Notes: generated by a model not told the origin, from the sequence alone. A DNA stretch of 64,000 bases from Panulirus ornatus (GCF_036320965.1 NC_092261.1:17189646-17253645), one strand, 5' to 3'; shown: positions 38,731-50,470, numbered from the stretch's first letter. Numbers and translations: made by a program.

Positions 38731-39114
38731 AAGGAAGAGAGTAACGTGGAGTGTAATTTCCTTAACTGGGGTACAAGATCTGAGGATAAAGAACCTCAAA
38801 AGACGCCGAGCCTGAAGTCATGTATTTTTTCACATTTTCTTTTCGCGGGGTATTAAGTCGGAAGAAAATAAGATGTAAGAGAACTTGTGTCGTAACATTA
38901 TCAGAGTACCAGGAGAGATAAGGCTGAGAAAGATGAGTGTGACAAAAAGAGATGTAAATGCTATAGCGGAATGAGGCAGTTAAAGAGCACTGACACATGA
39001 TCCTTCATCAGGTTGGCAGCAAGTAGGTTGAAGGAGGCGACATGTAACCTCAGGAACAGTAATGGAAAAGCAGATACGACAAGATATAACTGGTGAGCAG
39101 GTTTCTTGAAAAAA

Positions 39115-39117
<3 letters not shown>
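38731..39117. other. No recognisable gene
   Basis: Short frames only; no repeat recognised. Confidence 0.4.

Positions 39118-39118
<1 letters not shown>

Positions 39119-39199
<81 letters not shown>
39119..39199. repeat. (AG)n microsatellite
   Basis: Pure AG tract. Confidence 0.95.
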
Positions 39200-39202
<3 letters not shown>

Positions 39203-39740
39203 CAGTTAAAGCACCAAGCTGGGGATGCAGAGAGAGGGAGAAAATAATCACAGATTTAAATGGGAAAAATGTTAAGCGACGAAATGAAGTAGGTCAGGAT
39301 CTGAAAAGAGGAACTTTTTTTGTAGAGAATTTAAATGATGAGAAATACTGCAGAAATGAACAGATTTTACTAGGTCAACAGGGGTGAGGTGTCGGGCATC
39401 AGAGGTAGTGGTTGAGAAGGATTAAGAATGATGAGAGTGTTAATGTGTTTAAACAGTGTGAAGCAAGGGAACATACCTCCCTCGAAGAGATAAGCTGACT
39501 GCAGATGTGTTGATGGAAAGGGTGTGAGGCTAGAAGCAGAGAGCTTTCATGTGATGTGTGTTGCCATGTGAACGAAGGTGATGTACCAACAGACTGAAAG
39601 ATTGTCATGACGGTATATCACATGAAGAGGTACGAGTGATATAGATCAATGTGTACGCTGCAGATATGATAAAACGGAAGATTGATGACCAAATGGAAGA
39701 TTGATGACCAATATGCTGATCACTAGTTCGTGATGATAGC
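39200..39740. other. No recognisable gene
   Basis: A short direct repeat (aagattgatgaccaa twice near 39680-39710) is the only structure seen. Confidence 0.4.
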
Positions 39741-39948
39741 TATGAAGGTGAAATCGCAATATCGCAATTCAGTGGGAGTTCAGATAATTTTTCTATACAT
39801 GCGGCACTACATGTTTCACGGAGACAATCAGCCTAATCAGGTGCAAACAATTCATAGTGTGTAGTCGAGAATGGCAGGGGAGAGGCGGAATTTTTGTGGT
39901 GGTTTTAGAATTTAAAACCTTTCATGAATAGTTTGCGATTTCACCTTC

Positions 39949-39951
<3 letters not shown>
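39741..39951. mobile_element. Short element with 19-bp terminal inverted repeats
   Basis: The left end TATGAAGGTGAAATCGCAA (39741-39759) is repeated exactly in reverse complement at 39933-39951. If the outer TA is a target duplication, the element is 207 bp with 17-bp repeats, a layout typical of Tc1/mariner-type MITEs. It also contains a hammerhead-like core (minus strand, 39804-39844), which would instead suggest a Penelope- or retrozyme-type sequence. Its right end runs straight into the (AT)n beside LINE C. Confidence 0.6.
39804..39844 (-). ncRNA. Hammerhead-like ribozyme core (candidate)
   Basis: On the minus strand: stem I strand GCAC (39841-39844), CTGATTA (39834-39840; one base off CTGANGA), a 16-nt stem II region (39818-39833), GAAA (39814-39817), palindromic stem III ACATGT (39809-39814), H17 = A (39808), stem I return GTGC (39804-39807). 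Stem II pairs poorly (only GG/CC with two bases left over), and the core change at G8 would probably inactivate this copy. Confidence 0.3.

Positions 39952-40021
<70 letters not shown>
39952..40021. repeat. (AT)n microsatellite at the LINE C 3' junction
   Basis: AT dinucleotides followed directly by the poly(T) of LINE C. Confidence 0.95.
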
Positions 40022-40040
<19 letters not shown>

Positions 40041-42229
40041 TACTTTGTCGCTGTCTCCCGCGTTTGCGAGGTAGCGCAAGGAAACAGACGAAAGAAATGG
40101 CCCAACACCCCCCCCATACACATGTATATACATACATCCACACACGCAAATATACATACCTACACAGCTTTCCATGGTTTACCCCAGACGCTTCACATGC
40201 CTTGATTCAATCCACTGACAGCACGTCAACCCCGGTATACCACATCGCTCCAATTCACTCTATTCCTTGCCCTCCTTTCACCCTCCTGCATGTTCAGGCC
40301 CCGATCACACAAAATCTTTTTCACTCCATCTTTCCACCTCCAATTTGGTCTCCCTCTTCTCCTCGTTCCCTCCACCTCCGACACATATATCCTCTTGGTC
40401 AATCTTTCCTCACTCATTCTCTCCATGTGCCCAAACCACTTCAAAACACCCTCTTCTGCTCTCTCAACCACGCTCTTTTTATTTCCACACATCTCTCTTA
40501 CCCTTACGTTACTCACTCGATCAAACCACCTCACACCACACATTGTCCTCAAACATCTCATTTCCAGCACATCCATCCTCCTGCGCACAACTCTTTCCAT
40601 AGCCCATGCCTCGCAACAATACAACATTGTTGGAACCACTATTCCTTCAAACATACCCATTTTTGCTTTCCGAGATAATGTTCTCGACTTCCACACATTC
40701 TTCAAGGCCCCCAGAATTTTCGCCCCCTCCCCCACCCTATGATCCACTTCCGCTTCCATGGTTCCATCCGCTGCCAGATCCACTCCTAGATATCTAAAAC
40801 ACTTCACTTCCTCCAGTTTTTCTCCACTCAAACTCACCTCCCAATTGACTTGACCCTCAACCCTACTGTACCTAATAACCTTGCTCTTATTCACATTTAC
40901 TCTTAACTTTCTTCTTCCACACACTTTACCAAACTCAGTCACCAGCTTCTGCAGTTTCTCACATGAATCAGCCACCAGCGCTGTATCATCAGCGAACAAC
41001 AACTGACTCACTTCCCAAGCTCTCTCATCCACAACAGACTTCATACTTGCCCCTCTTTCCAAAACTCTTGCATTCACCTCCCTAACAACCCCAACCATAA
41101 ACAAATTAAACAACCATGGAGACATTACACACCCCTGCAGCAAAAACTTACATTCACTGAGAACCAATCACTTTCCTCTCTTCCTATACGTACACATGCC
41201 TTACATCCCCGATAAAAACTTTTCACTGCTTCTAACAACTTGCCTCCCACACCATATATTCTTAATACTTTCCACAGAGAATCTCTATCAACTCTATCAT
41301 ATACCTTCTCCAGATCCATAAGTGCCACATACAAATCATTTGCTTTTTCAAGTATTTCTCACGTACATTTTTCAAAGCAAACATCTGATCCACACATCCT
41401 CTACCACTTCTGAAACCACACTGCTCCTTCCCAATCTGATGCTCTGTACATGCCTTCACCCTCTCAATCAATACCCTCCCATATAATTTACCAGGAATAC
41501 TCAACAAACTTATACCTCTGTAATTTGAGCACTCACCTTTGTCCCCTTAGCCTTTGTGCAATGGTACTATGCAAGCATTCCGCCAATCCTCAGGCACCTC
41601 ACCATGAGACATACATACATTAAATAACCTTACCAACCAGTCAACAATACAGTCACCCCCTTTTCTAATAAATTCCACTGCAATACCATCCAAACCCGCT
41701 GCCTTGCCGGCTTTCATCTTCCGCAACGCTGTTACTACCTCTCCTCTGTTTACCAAATCATTTTCCCTAACCCTCTCACTTTGCACACCACCTCGACCAA
41801 AACACCCTATATCTGCCACTCTATCATCAAACACATTCAACAAACCTTCAAAATACTCACTCCATCTCCTTCTCACATCACCACTACTTTTATTCTCCCT
41901 AAAATTTAATGATACTCTCTCACCCCAACTCTCATTTGCCCTCTTTTTCACCTCTTGCACCTTTCTCTTGACCTCCTGCCTCTTTCTTTTATACATCTCC
42001 CAGTCATTTGTATTATTTCCCTGCAAAAAATCGCCCAAATGCCTCTCTTTTCTCTTTCACTAATAATCTTAATTCTTCATCCCACCACTCACTACCCTTT
42101 CTAATCTGCCCTCCTCCCAAGCTTCTCATGCCGCAAGCATCTTATGCGCAAGCCATCACTGCTTCCCTAAATACATCCCATTCCTCCCTCACTCCCCTTA
42201 CCTCCATTGTTCTCACCTTTTTCCATTCT
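40022..42229 (-). mobile_element. LINE copy C, head-to-head with copy F
   Basis: On the minus strand it starts at about 42229 inside the end of the endonuclease region and runs to poly(A) at 40022-40039 beside (AT)n. Short-form 3'UTR with the usual hairpin. Coding pieces: 41547-42038 (upstream RT region, MKAGKAAGLDGIAVEFI), 41262-41507, 41125-41334 (motif A region with DLEKVYDRVD) and 40226-41167 (LFADDTALVADS to the natural stop). Small indels near 41147, 41340 and 41550 break the frame, and a deletion near 41890 removes the stretch equivalent to KMFWKEVNRVRKTREQ of copy A. No (AT)n separates it from copy F. Confidence 0.88.
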
Positions 42230-43172
42230 GTATTGGTTCTCAGTGAATGTAGGTTTGCGGCAGGGGTGTGTGATGTCTCCATGGTTGTTTAATTTGTTTA
42301 TGGATGGGGTTGTTAGGGAGGTAAATGCAAGAGTCCTGGAAAGAGGGGCAAGTATGAAGTCTGTTGGGATTGAGAGAGCTTGGGAAGTGAGTCAGTTGTT
42401 GTTCGCTGATGATACAGCGCTGGTGGCTGATTCATGTGAGAAACTGCAGAAGCTGGTGACTGAGTTTGGTAAAGTGTGTGGAAGAAGAAAGTTAAGAGTA
42501 AATGTGAATAAGAGCAAGGTTAGTAGGTACAGTAGGGTTGAGGGTCAAGTCAATTGGGAGGTGAGTTTGAATGGAGAAAAACTGGAGGAAGTGAAGTGTT
42601 TTAGATATCTGGGAGTGGATCTGTCAGCGGATGGAACCATGGAAGCGGAAGTGGATCATAGGGTGGGGGAGGGGGCGAAAATTTTGGGAGCCTTGAAAAA
42701 TGTGTGGAAGTCGAGAACATTATCTCGGAAAGCAAAAATGGGTATGTTTGAAGGAATAGTGGTTCCAACAATGTTGTATGGTTGCGAGGCGTGGGCTATG
42801 GATAGAGTTGTGCGTAGGAGGATGGATGTGCTGGAAATGAGATGTTTGAGGACAATGTGTGGTGTGAGGTGGTTTGATCGAGTAAGTAACGTAAGGGTAA
42901 GAGAGATGTGTGGAAATAAAAAGAGCGTGGTTGAGAGAGCAGAAGAGGGTGTTTTGAAATGGTTTGGGCACATGGAGAGAATGAGTGAGGAAAGATTGAC
43001 CAAGAGGATATATGTGTCGGAGGTGGAGGGAACGAGGAGAAGAGGGAGACCAAATTGGAGGTGGAAAGATGGAGTGAAAAAGATTTTGTGTGATCGGGGC
43101 CTGAACATGCAGGAGGGTGAAAGGAGGGCAAGGAATAGAGTGAATTGGAGCGATGTGGTATACAGGGGTTGA
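42207..43172 (+). CDS. LINE F reverse transcriptase C-terminal half, open frame
   Basis: The frame holds RT from motif B onward plus the basic C-terminal domain, 321 codons with the first few coming from the inverted copy C. It lacks motif A (the first catalytic Asp) and the endonuclease, so it cannot be active. The absence of stops shows recent insertion rather than function. Confidence 0.7.
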   Translation: MFSPFSILYWFSVNVGLRQGCVMSPWLFNLFMDGVVREVNARVLERGASMKSVGIERAWEVSQLLFADDTALVADSCEKLQKLVTEFGKVCGRRKLRVNVNKSKVSRYSRVEGQVNWEVSLNGEKLEEVKCFRYLGVDLSADGTMEAEVDHRVGEGAKILGALKNVWKSRTLSRKAKMGMFEGIVVPTMLYGCEAWAMDRVVRRRMDVLEMRCLRTMCGVRWFDRVSNVRVREMCGNKKSVVERAEEGVLKWFGHMERMSEERLTKRIYVSEVEGTRRRGRPNWRWKDGVKKILCDRGLNMQEGERRARNRVNWSDVVYRG

Positions 43173-43350
43173 CGTGCTGTCAGTGGATTGAATCAAGGCA
43201 TGTGAAGCGTCTGGGGTAAACCATGGAAAGCTGTGTAGGTATGTATATTTGCGTGTGTGGACGTGTGTATGTACGTGTGTATGGGGGTTGGGCCATTTCT
43301 TTCGTCTGTTTCCTCGCGCTACCTCGCAAACGCGGGAGACAGCGACAAAG

Positions 43351-43385
<35 letters not shown>
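42230..43385 (+). mobile_element. LINE copy F, 5'-truncated at RT motif B
   Basis: It starts at ttggttctcagtgaatgtag, just before motif B, and continues to the natural stop (43170-43172), a short-form 3'UTR, the hairpin and a long poly(A) (43353-43385), then (AT)n. The frame 42207-43172 is open: GLRQGCVMSP, LLFADDTALVADS, KWFGHMERM and RRGRPNWRWKDGV are all present. It is almost identical to the corresponding part of copy C on the other strand, giving inverted arms of about 1.15 kb. Confidence 0.88.

Positions 43386-43407
<22 letters not shown>
43386..43407. repeat. (AT)n microsatellite at the LINE F 3' junction
   Basis: Short AT run followed by an imperfect (TG)n. Confidence 0.9.
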
Positions 43408-43439
43408 CATATGTGTGTATGTGTGTGTGTGTGTGCGGC

Positions 43440-44535
43440 TTTGCTAAGGTACATTGATCTCTACAAGGCTTTTCAGAGCGGACAAGTTTGTTCAAGGTTA
43501 TGCTCAGGGCCTGTCAAAGAATCTCCGGGCAAGAATATCCGAAACAAAGAAAAAGGCAGCTCATACACACCTCACAGCTACGGTGTGGGAAGAAGGATTA
43601 CATGTGCTAAGGGGACAGATGAGGTCTACAGAGGAGAAGCGCTGTGTGCACAATGTACCGTGAGACCTTGATAAATATGATAACGGATTTCCAGAATGAG
43701 CTCGTATAATGGCAGATCGTATAACAGGAACACTAATTTATATGCTAGAAAATAAGGACGCGTCCCACAACCTATCCCATCCTATCTTCATCCCTTTTTC
43801 ATGACATGCAAACAGTTGAAGTACACAGTATCATAATCTAGATGCAGTGATAAAGTATAGAGAACATTTAACTCATAGACAATGGGAGACTCGCAGGCTC
43901 AGGTAAATACATGAGGTGGATTGTGAGGGACAGATTAAGGCACAGGCCAGTCAGGCCGTGGTCTCGGATCCCGTGCCTGAAGAAGTCCTGCATACTAACA
44001 CCTAGACTTCCTGAGCAGCATCTCTCTGCATGATTCTGTTTCACTGTCCAAAAGGATTCACCAGTTGCCGCACTCAATGGGCCCGTTGACTAAGAACTGA
44101 CTCTCTTGCTTCTAACATAACTATGAAATTCGTTGTTGTTTCCTTTACAATTTTCAGCAATAAATGGTTCACACTTGACCTTTACTCTAACGAGTAAGTC
44201 TTTTTTTTTCTCTTTCAAGGACTTTCACCAAACGTACTTTGTCAAGCTGGTTATAATCATTTTTACGTTTCGTACTTCCTTTTACGTTTGACGTATCATA
44301 TTACTTTTTTTGTCATGCAGTGTTGCTACATGAGAAACACCTCATGTCCCCAGATCCAGTCCCATTCATACGAAATGAGGTTCCTGTGTACCATATTGAA
44401 ACAAATTCAAAATATTTATCCAACATCAACAGGAACGACCGTATATAAATGTTATATTGAGAAAAAATGAAAATGACTAATAATTAGAAGACAGTTCGCC
44501 CCTCGACTGCTCTTTTCAAAAGATCACTTGTTCCA
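43440..44535. other. No recognisable gene
   Basis: An open frame at 43454-43663 has a protein-like look (FRADKFVQGYAQGLSKNLRA) but no motif I know; all other frames are short. Confidence 0.35.
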
Positions 44536-45950
44536 GGGAATGATGCGCAGGACTGGAAGTTTGCCGCCAAAATACAGACATTAACAAACGTTAGAAAGTT
44601 CATGTTCGAGATGATCGCCCAGTCAGCTTCAAGTCCGTAGATGGCAAACGTTTGGAGACCATCGCTAAAGATAAGATGGTACATCGCTGAGAATATCACC
44701 ACATAACGCTTTCTAGCAACATTGTTCGTCTTTAAGTCTGCTTAATGATTTCCTTATATAATCATCGTGTATGATGGAAGTAAAGCAAAATTTCATCTAC
44801 GAGTATTGCATGATGAAAGTTAAGCAGTTTTTGATACACATTCAGATTGTAAAGCAGTTTGGCATGAACAAGTATTTAGATTTTCAGGAAGCATTCGATG
44901 AAACCACTGTTTATAGATCCGTAACAAAGATTAAGTCACATGGTATACATGCAGTTGTACTTTGGTGATAAAGAAATTGGCTGATTGGCCACAAAAAGTA
45001 GCACTTAAGAGGCAAGCCTCAGACTGGCTAGACATAACAAGTGGTGTGCCGAAGGGATCAATCCTGGGACCCATTCTGTTTTTTCACATGAGATGAAGAT
45101 AGTGATAATGGGTTGCGTTGTAAAGACTTCAAAATTCGTAGACGATACTGAACTGGGAAACTAAACAAGAACAGAAACTGAAAGTTTGTTCCTGCAATGT
45201 TCAAACTGACGTAAACAAACTGATGGCTTGGTGTCCACAGATGGTAAATGAGTCTGATTCTTGATAAAGTTCCACATATAATGAGATGACAAGGCACAGC
45301 ATGAATTCTTCAGAGCCATAAAAGGTAAAGGAGAATAAATTCTTAGCCTAAAGCCAAGGAATTAGTAGACAGGTTCAATTTCAAAGAGGCCAAAATAATT
45401 CCAAGATCTGTAGGTAGAACTTTTAAATATAAAGCGAAGAAAGTAATCCTCACTCTTCATAATTTATTTGTGCTTCCTCACCTTGGTTACTCCGTTCAGT
45501 GTTGGTCCCGTTACTTGAGAAAGAAGAGAGAATGGAAAGTGTAATGAAGCCAGCTACTAAGATGGTATCCGGACTGAGAGGGAAATATCATGATGGCCAT
45601 CTTCATGACTTAAAGCATATTTACCCTAGGAAAGAGGGGGGGGGGGGGGTTATTAAGTTATTTGATAGATTTATTCAAAATTATCTAAGAGGCTGACAAC
45701 TTCGATCTCAGAAGCTACCTGAAGACTACAGTTGCCAGATTTCATTGGCAGTAATGATTAGAAACTGGTGGGAATAGGCACTCATTCCTAATGAAGCGAA
45801 GTACCTTTTTCTTCAATAGGAGTGTTAACATATGGAGTGATTTATCAATTACTGTAGTCGAAAAAGCAGCACCATAGATGCGTATACGGACAGACCTGAG
45901 AAATAACTTCGCTTCAAGTCCATGACTGACATTATAGGCGTCACATCAAG
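44536..45950 (+). pseudogene. Decayed CR1/Rex-like LINE reverse transcriptase
   Basis: With frameshifts the text reads in the right order for a CR1/Rex-type RT: DDRPVSFKSVDGKRLETIAK (about 44610), LDFQEAFDETTVYR motif A (about 44880), ITSGVPKGSILGPILF motif B (about 45030), KFVDDTELG (FADD equivalent, about 45130), VILTLHNLFVLPHLGYSVQC (about 45450), a KMVSGLRGKYHD piece (about 45560), and VIKLFDRFI (about 45650). Many stops. It is unrelated to the main LINE family, and the intervening spacing is close to normal, so most of the RT length is kept. Confidence 0.75.
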
Positions 45951-46233
45951 TATTTATAAAAATCTACAGGAATTTCTCCAAGTCATCGGACTGCTTTCCT
46001 CCTCTTCTCACACTAATTTCCAGGTCTCTGTTCTCTTCTACCATCAGAAGTCTCGAGAGAACCCAGAGATCTGCTGCTGGTGGCATTCCATTGTGAATCG
46101 CATCATGACTGTCTCAAGTAATAACAGTTAAACCTTCTCCTCAAAATTATACCAAAATATACGATTCATTTCAGCTCTCTTTCCCAAGCGTCAATAAATC
46201 GGTCCGATTCCTACGTTATCGAATGCCATCCAC

Positions 46234-46272
<39 letters not shown>

Positions 46273-46286
46273 AGACACACACACAT

Positions 46287-46350
<64 letters not shown>

Positions 46351-46432
46351 AGACACACACACATGCACACACACACACACACGCACACAAACACACAGAC
46401 ACACACACACACACACACACACACACAACACA
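46234..46432. repeat. (CA)n microsatellite with internal higher-order repeat
   Basis: CA tract in which the motif acaaacacacagacacac...atgcac recurs about 85-110 bp apart, so part of the tract has been duplicated as a block. The frames through it are Cys/Val or His/Thr runs without meaning. Confidence 0.95.
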
Positions 46433-46434
46433 AT

Positions 46435-46945
46435 GAAAAACTCACTCATAACCAGACGACATGAGTCCCGAGATGAGAGTTTAATACGACGAACTTCACC
46501 GCCGCCTGTAGGCGCGTCATTCCCATGATAAACCATCGACAACCCAGCCATCTCTGGTCGTCTCCTCCTTTCCCTCGTTCCTCCTTACGTGATTACAGAG
46601 TAGCTGGAAATGAGAAAACGAAAACGAAGAAGAAAAAAAAAAAAAAAACTCCGTGTGGGGAGGGACGTTCGCAAAAACAACACGATAAACTCGTTCATTT
46701 CTAAACTACACATGCGCATGATACACACATCCTGAGGTTGAGCTCTAATTAACATTCTTTACGCTGCCGGAGCTGTGCACGAGGCTGATTTCCCTCGATG
46801 ATGTTAATATCTTTCGGCGATGTCATGTTTCAGTGCTGGATACGTTGCAGTGGTTCAGGCTGTGGTGGGGTAAGTCATGTCAGGTTAAAGGTAGATAGTT
46901 AACAAGCTGTTCACCTCGTACGTTGCAGGTGTGGCTACGTTGGAT
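46435..46945. other. No recognisable gene
   Basis: Includes a poly(A) near 46630. No motif found. Confidence 0.4.

Positions 46946-46947
<2 letters not shown>

Positions 46948-47010
<63 letters not shown>
46948..47010. repeat. (CT)n microsatellite
   Basis: Pure CT tract. Confidence 0.95.
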
Positions 47011-47013
<3 letters not shown>

Positions 47014-47084
47014 CACGAATGGGTACATATGACCACTGTTGTACATCAACAAGCAAGAGACATCAAGTCCAATCTGTATGCTGA

Positions 47085-48030
47085 TGAATGAGTCCATTTT
47101 GTCCACCTTGTTCTCCAGTGAATGTGGGACAGTTGCTGCCCCTAACAGGGTGATTAATCAGGACGTCCTTTCCAATCTGTGTGTGTCAGAGGATGAGGAA
47201 TTTGGATCATGTACTTATATAATAAGATGGAAACTACGATATTCTCTGTCCGTTACTAGACTTGGGCGTTGGGATGTTGAACCCACATTGTACAATAATG
47301 GACAAGAGAGTCTGACCCACTCCGTACGGTCAGGAATGGGCAAGTGTGATCATTCATTTTCGTCTTAATGAATGAGGTCCTCTGATCTAGCCTATACATT
47401 AATGAATGGAAGATTTTAATCCCTCGAGTAATTTGATACATGGGGATATTTGATCTAATCTTTACGTTAATGAATGGGGTCATTTATCACAGCCAGTGTT
47501 TTAATGGAACTGGGAATATGTGATCCATTCTGAAAAGTCAGTGGATGGGTAAGTTTGATCCCGTCCTGTCCCCTTAATGAATGGGATATTTAGATCCTCT
47601 CTGAACGCTACTAAATGGGAGCCATTTGATCCACTCTGCACCTTACTGAATGGGGACACCTTACCCACCGTGTAGCTTAATGAACGTAAATATTTCATCC
47701 ACTCTAATGTTAATGAATGGGGAAGTTTGATGGGCCGTTTGCGTTAATGAATGGGGATAACCTCAGCCAATCTGTGTGATAATGAATGGGGATACTTGAT
47801 GTGTCCTCCGCGTTAATGAATGGGGATTACTCATCCGCTCTGTGCGATAATGAATGGGGAAATGTGATCACCCCAATGCCTTACTGAAGGGAGGGATAAC
47901 TCACCCACTCCACGATAATGAATGGGGGGCATATGATCCGCCCCATACCTTGCTAAATGGGGATACCTCATCCATTCTACTCGATCATGAATGGGGACGT
48001 TTGACCCATTCCGCTTCAGTTGAGGGAGGA
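47085..48030. repeat. Degenerate minisatellite, about 40-bp unit, more than 20 copies
   Basis: The anchor (t)taatgaatggggat recurs every 38-45 bp, followed by a piece like tttgatcca(c/t)tct and gt(g/a)c. Conservation is best at 47700-48000. Open frames crossing the array are incidental. Confidence 0.8.
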
Positions 48031-48469
48031 AGCTATGAATCTCCGGGAGGCCTACCCAGGCCGAGAGACGAGATGATTCCGATGGGGAGATGAATCTATA
48101 GGAGCAACAACGATTCAGGGGGCAAATGATGCAAAAGGTTCAGGAGAAATTAAGATCCAGGGATATTCAAAGGTAAAACAGCTTTGAGAGTAATGATGAT
48201 ATCAAGACAAGACATACACAGAAGGGCACGACATATTTCGGGGCAAGAGGATGTCTGAAAGATTGGTATATGGGGTAAGGGTAGATTTAAGGGCCTTAAG
48301 GAAATGCTTTTGTGATGTTCAAGTTAAAGTGGTGAAATAGTTAGGATAAAATGCAATGTATGATAGGTAGTGAAGAATGGAGTAAACCGAAGATTTTGTT
48401 ATCTAAGATTACAGGATTTACTGCTGACTGTATAATAACAATACTACAAATAATAATGATGATTATGAT

Positions 48470-48479
48470 GACAATAATG

Positions 48480-48525
<46 letters not shown>
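48470..48525. repeat. (TAA)n microsatellite
   Basis: TAA repeats directly before a family-2 element. Confidence 0.95.
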
Positions 48526-48636
48526 GGAACAGAGAAGGGGGCCAGATGAGGGTATTCCCTCAAAGGCCCAGTCCTCTGTTCTTAACGCTACCTCGCTAGC
48601 GCGGGAAATGGCGAATAGTATGAAAGAAAAAGAAAA
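48526..48636 (+). mobile_element. Family-2 SINE-like element, 5'-truncated, between TAA repeats
   Basis: It begins at ggaacagagaaggggg, continues to cagtcctctgttcttaacg, and ends with the tail box cgctacctcgctagcgcggg and aaatggcgaatagtatgaaa. The 3' tail continues as (AAT)n. Compared with 14456-14696 it lacks the first half. The hairpin CTCGC-TAGC-GCGGG is perfect here. Confidence 0.85.
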
Positions 48637-48662
48637 TAATAATAATAATGATAATAATAATG

Positions 48663-48723
<61 letters not shown>

Positions 48724-48735
48724 TAATAATAAAAT
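48637..48735. repeat. (AAT)n microsatellite with TGA variants
   Basis: AAT repeats with evenly placed aatgat units, forming the 3' tail of the family-2 copy. Confidence 0.95.
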
Positions 48736-50290
48736 AATAATGATAACAATAACATAAACTTATTCACTTTGGCTAGGATTGAAACAAAGATAAATAAATA
48801 ACACACACATATACTTCTGACCTTTTACATCTAAGGGAACAGCCACCACTTCACTTGACCGCTCTACGTGGTCAAAGAACCTAGTTAGTTCTATAACTTG
48901 AGGAACATACGTCACTAACAGTAGCTATAACCTCTTGTGAGGCCTCGTTTCCATCATCAACATTGTCCTTTGGGATATTCCTTATATAGGCCAATCCGCA
49001 AGCACCATCTGCTCCTCCTACCCACGCAAACCCCCTTTACAAAAATGGAAATCTTTTTCCGATAGATAAAAAAGTTTTCGATTACTTTTTTTTTTTCCTC
49101 TCTTTTCGAAAATCTTAGGACTGTCCAATTTGTGGCACTTATCCACAGGCCGAGAATCTTCCCCTGGCCTCCCCTCTATTTAGGCCAATGATGATGGATT
49201 TGTCGTGGTAATAGAGGGCTTTCTTTGGCGTGCTTCAAGGGGTCCGGCTAGAGTGAGGGTGTCGCTAGGGAGCGTGAGGCAAGTCGCTGATGCCACACTT
49301 ACAATGGTGAAACAGTTCAGCACACTTGGTCTGCGTCCCGCGACAATTCCTTTTGCAGTTACTCGTCGATGATTTAAAAGGCTTTATTGGTTTGAGTACA
49401 CATAGACAACGTGCCTCTGCGGATAATGTAGGTGAAGGGCACCTAGGTAGAGAAAGGTGGAGGCAAACATGAGAGGCTGAGAGGTGGGTTGAAGTGGGCC
49501 CAAGCACACCAAAGGGACCTTAACCCAAGTAATGGAAAATTATTCCCACGCAAACGGATGGTAGGCAGAGATCTGGAATGGCCCGGAGGAAGATATATTT
49601 CCCTGGAATCTGTTTCGCCCAGTTACCCTCCAGTGATACCGAGAAACTCCCTCTCACCGGACACAGTCTCTCACATATCTCCGTGATCCGTTACCCGTGT
49701 GACACACCGGCAACTGACATACATCACCAGACTCGCTACACTCTCCCGACCAACTGTCTTTTCCAAGTCCTCAACCTTTCGTTGCGTCTCTGACTCACCA
49801 GGTCTCTCTCTCTCTCTCCTTCCATCCACAGGGGAGGGGGTTCTCATCTGCTGCAGCACCATTAATCCTTTTACATCTTAATGGCTTCATTTCTCACCGA
49901 AGGAGCAGCTGATGTTCCTCTCGAGTGTGTGTGTTTGTTAACTACACCAGGAGGAGGAACATATTGGGGAGGAAGTGGTACGTGATGGTTCTACGTTTCC
50001 ACTAGGGTATGACCTACCTGCGTGCTGGTACACGATGAAGGTGAACCATCCGTGTGAGGAAAGTCGTATACACCTACATGTGGAAGAACGTGTCTGATGC
50101 TTCCAAGCTTCCAATTTTTGTTACTGATACTAGAACAGGATTTTCACCAACAGGAAAGAAAAAAAGAAATTTCTAGGAAAATGGAATAAATCTGAAGTGC
50201 TCACTAAACACTGTGACTCCCCCACAAATACCTATATCACATGTTTTATAATGTCACATACACTTCATTCAAGGGACAAGATTTATAGAG
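48736..50290. other. No recognisable gene
   Basis: Mixed sequence with a T run at 49085-49097. The only frames are under 85 codons. Confidence 0.4.
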
Positions 50291-50294
50291 ATAT

Positions 50295-50470
50295 CAGCCC
50301 TTGAACACAACGGTTCGACCCTTAAGCATAGCTTTAAGACACTTGTATATAATAGCAAGGCCTCTGACCAGACCTTTAAAGTGTCTGGTGGGAGGTCAGG
50401 CCACTGTATCCAAGGGGAGTACCGTCGTGATCAGTATTCGTACCATCATGCTCCAAGGCACAAGCGAGCT
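50295..50470. repeat. 21-bp minisatellite, short diverged copy
   Basis: Contains cttgaacacaacggttcgac, ccttaagcatag and ccgtcgtgatcagtattcgt, which match units of the 25150-25510 array in both orientations. Confidence 0.5.

Noticed and set aside
40022..43385. Twin-priming (5' inversion) of a single LINE as explanation for the head-to-head pair
   Set aside because: Twin priming leaves one poly(A) end; here both outer ends have complete 3'UTR and poly(A), and the coding regions overlap rather than being complementary parts of one copy.
42720..43454. Long Pro/His/Ser-rich frames antisense to LINE copies (also at 2155-2661, 27021-27702 and 40064-40742)
   Set aside because: They are shadows of the RT C-terminal coding strand and recur identically wherever that strand occurs; the RT motifs are on the other strand.
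46211..46528. Cys/Val- and His/Thr-rich open frames
   Set aside because: Direct translation of the (CA)n microsatellite.
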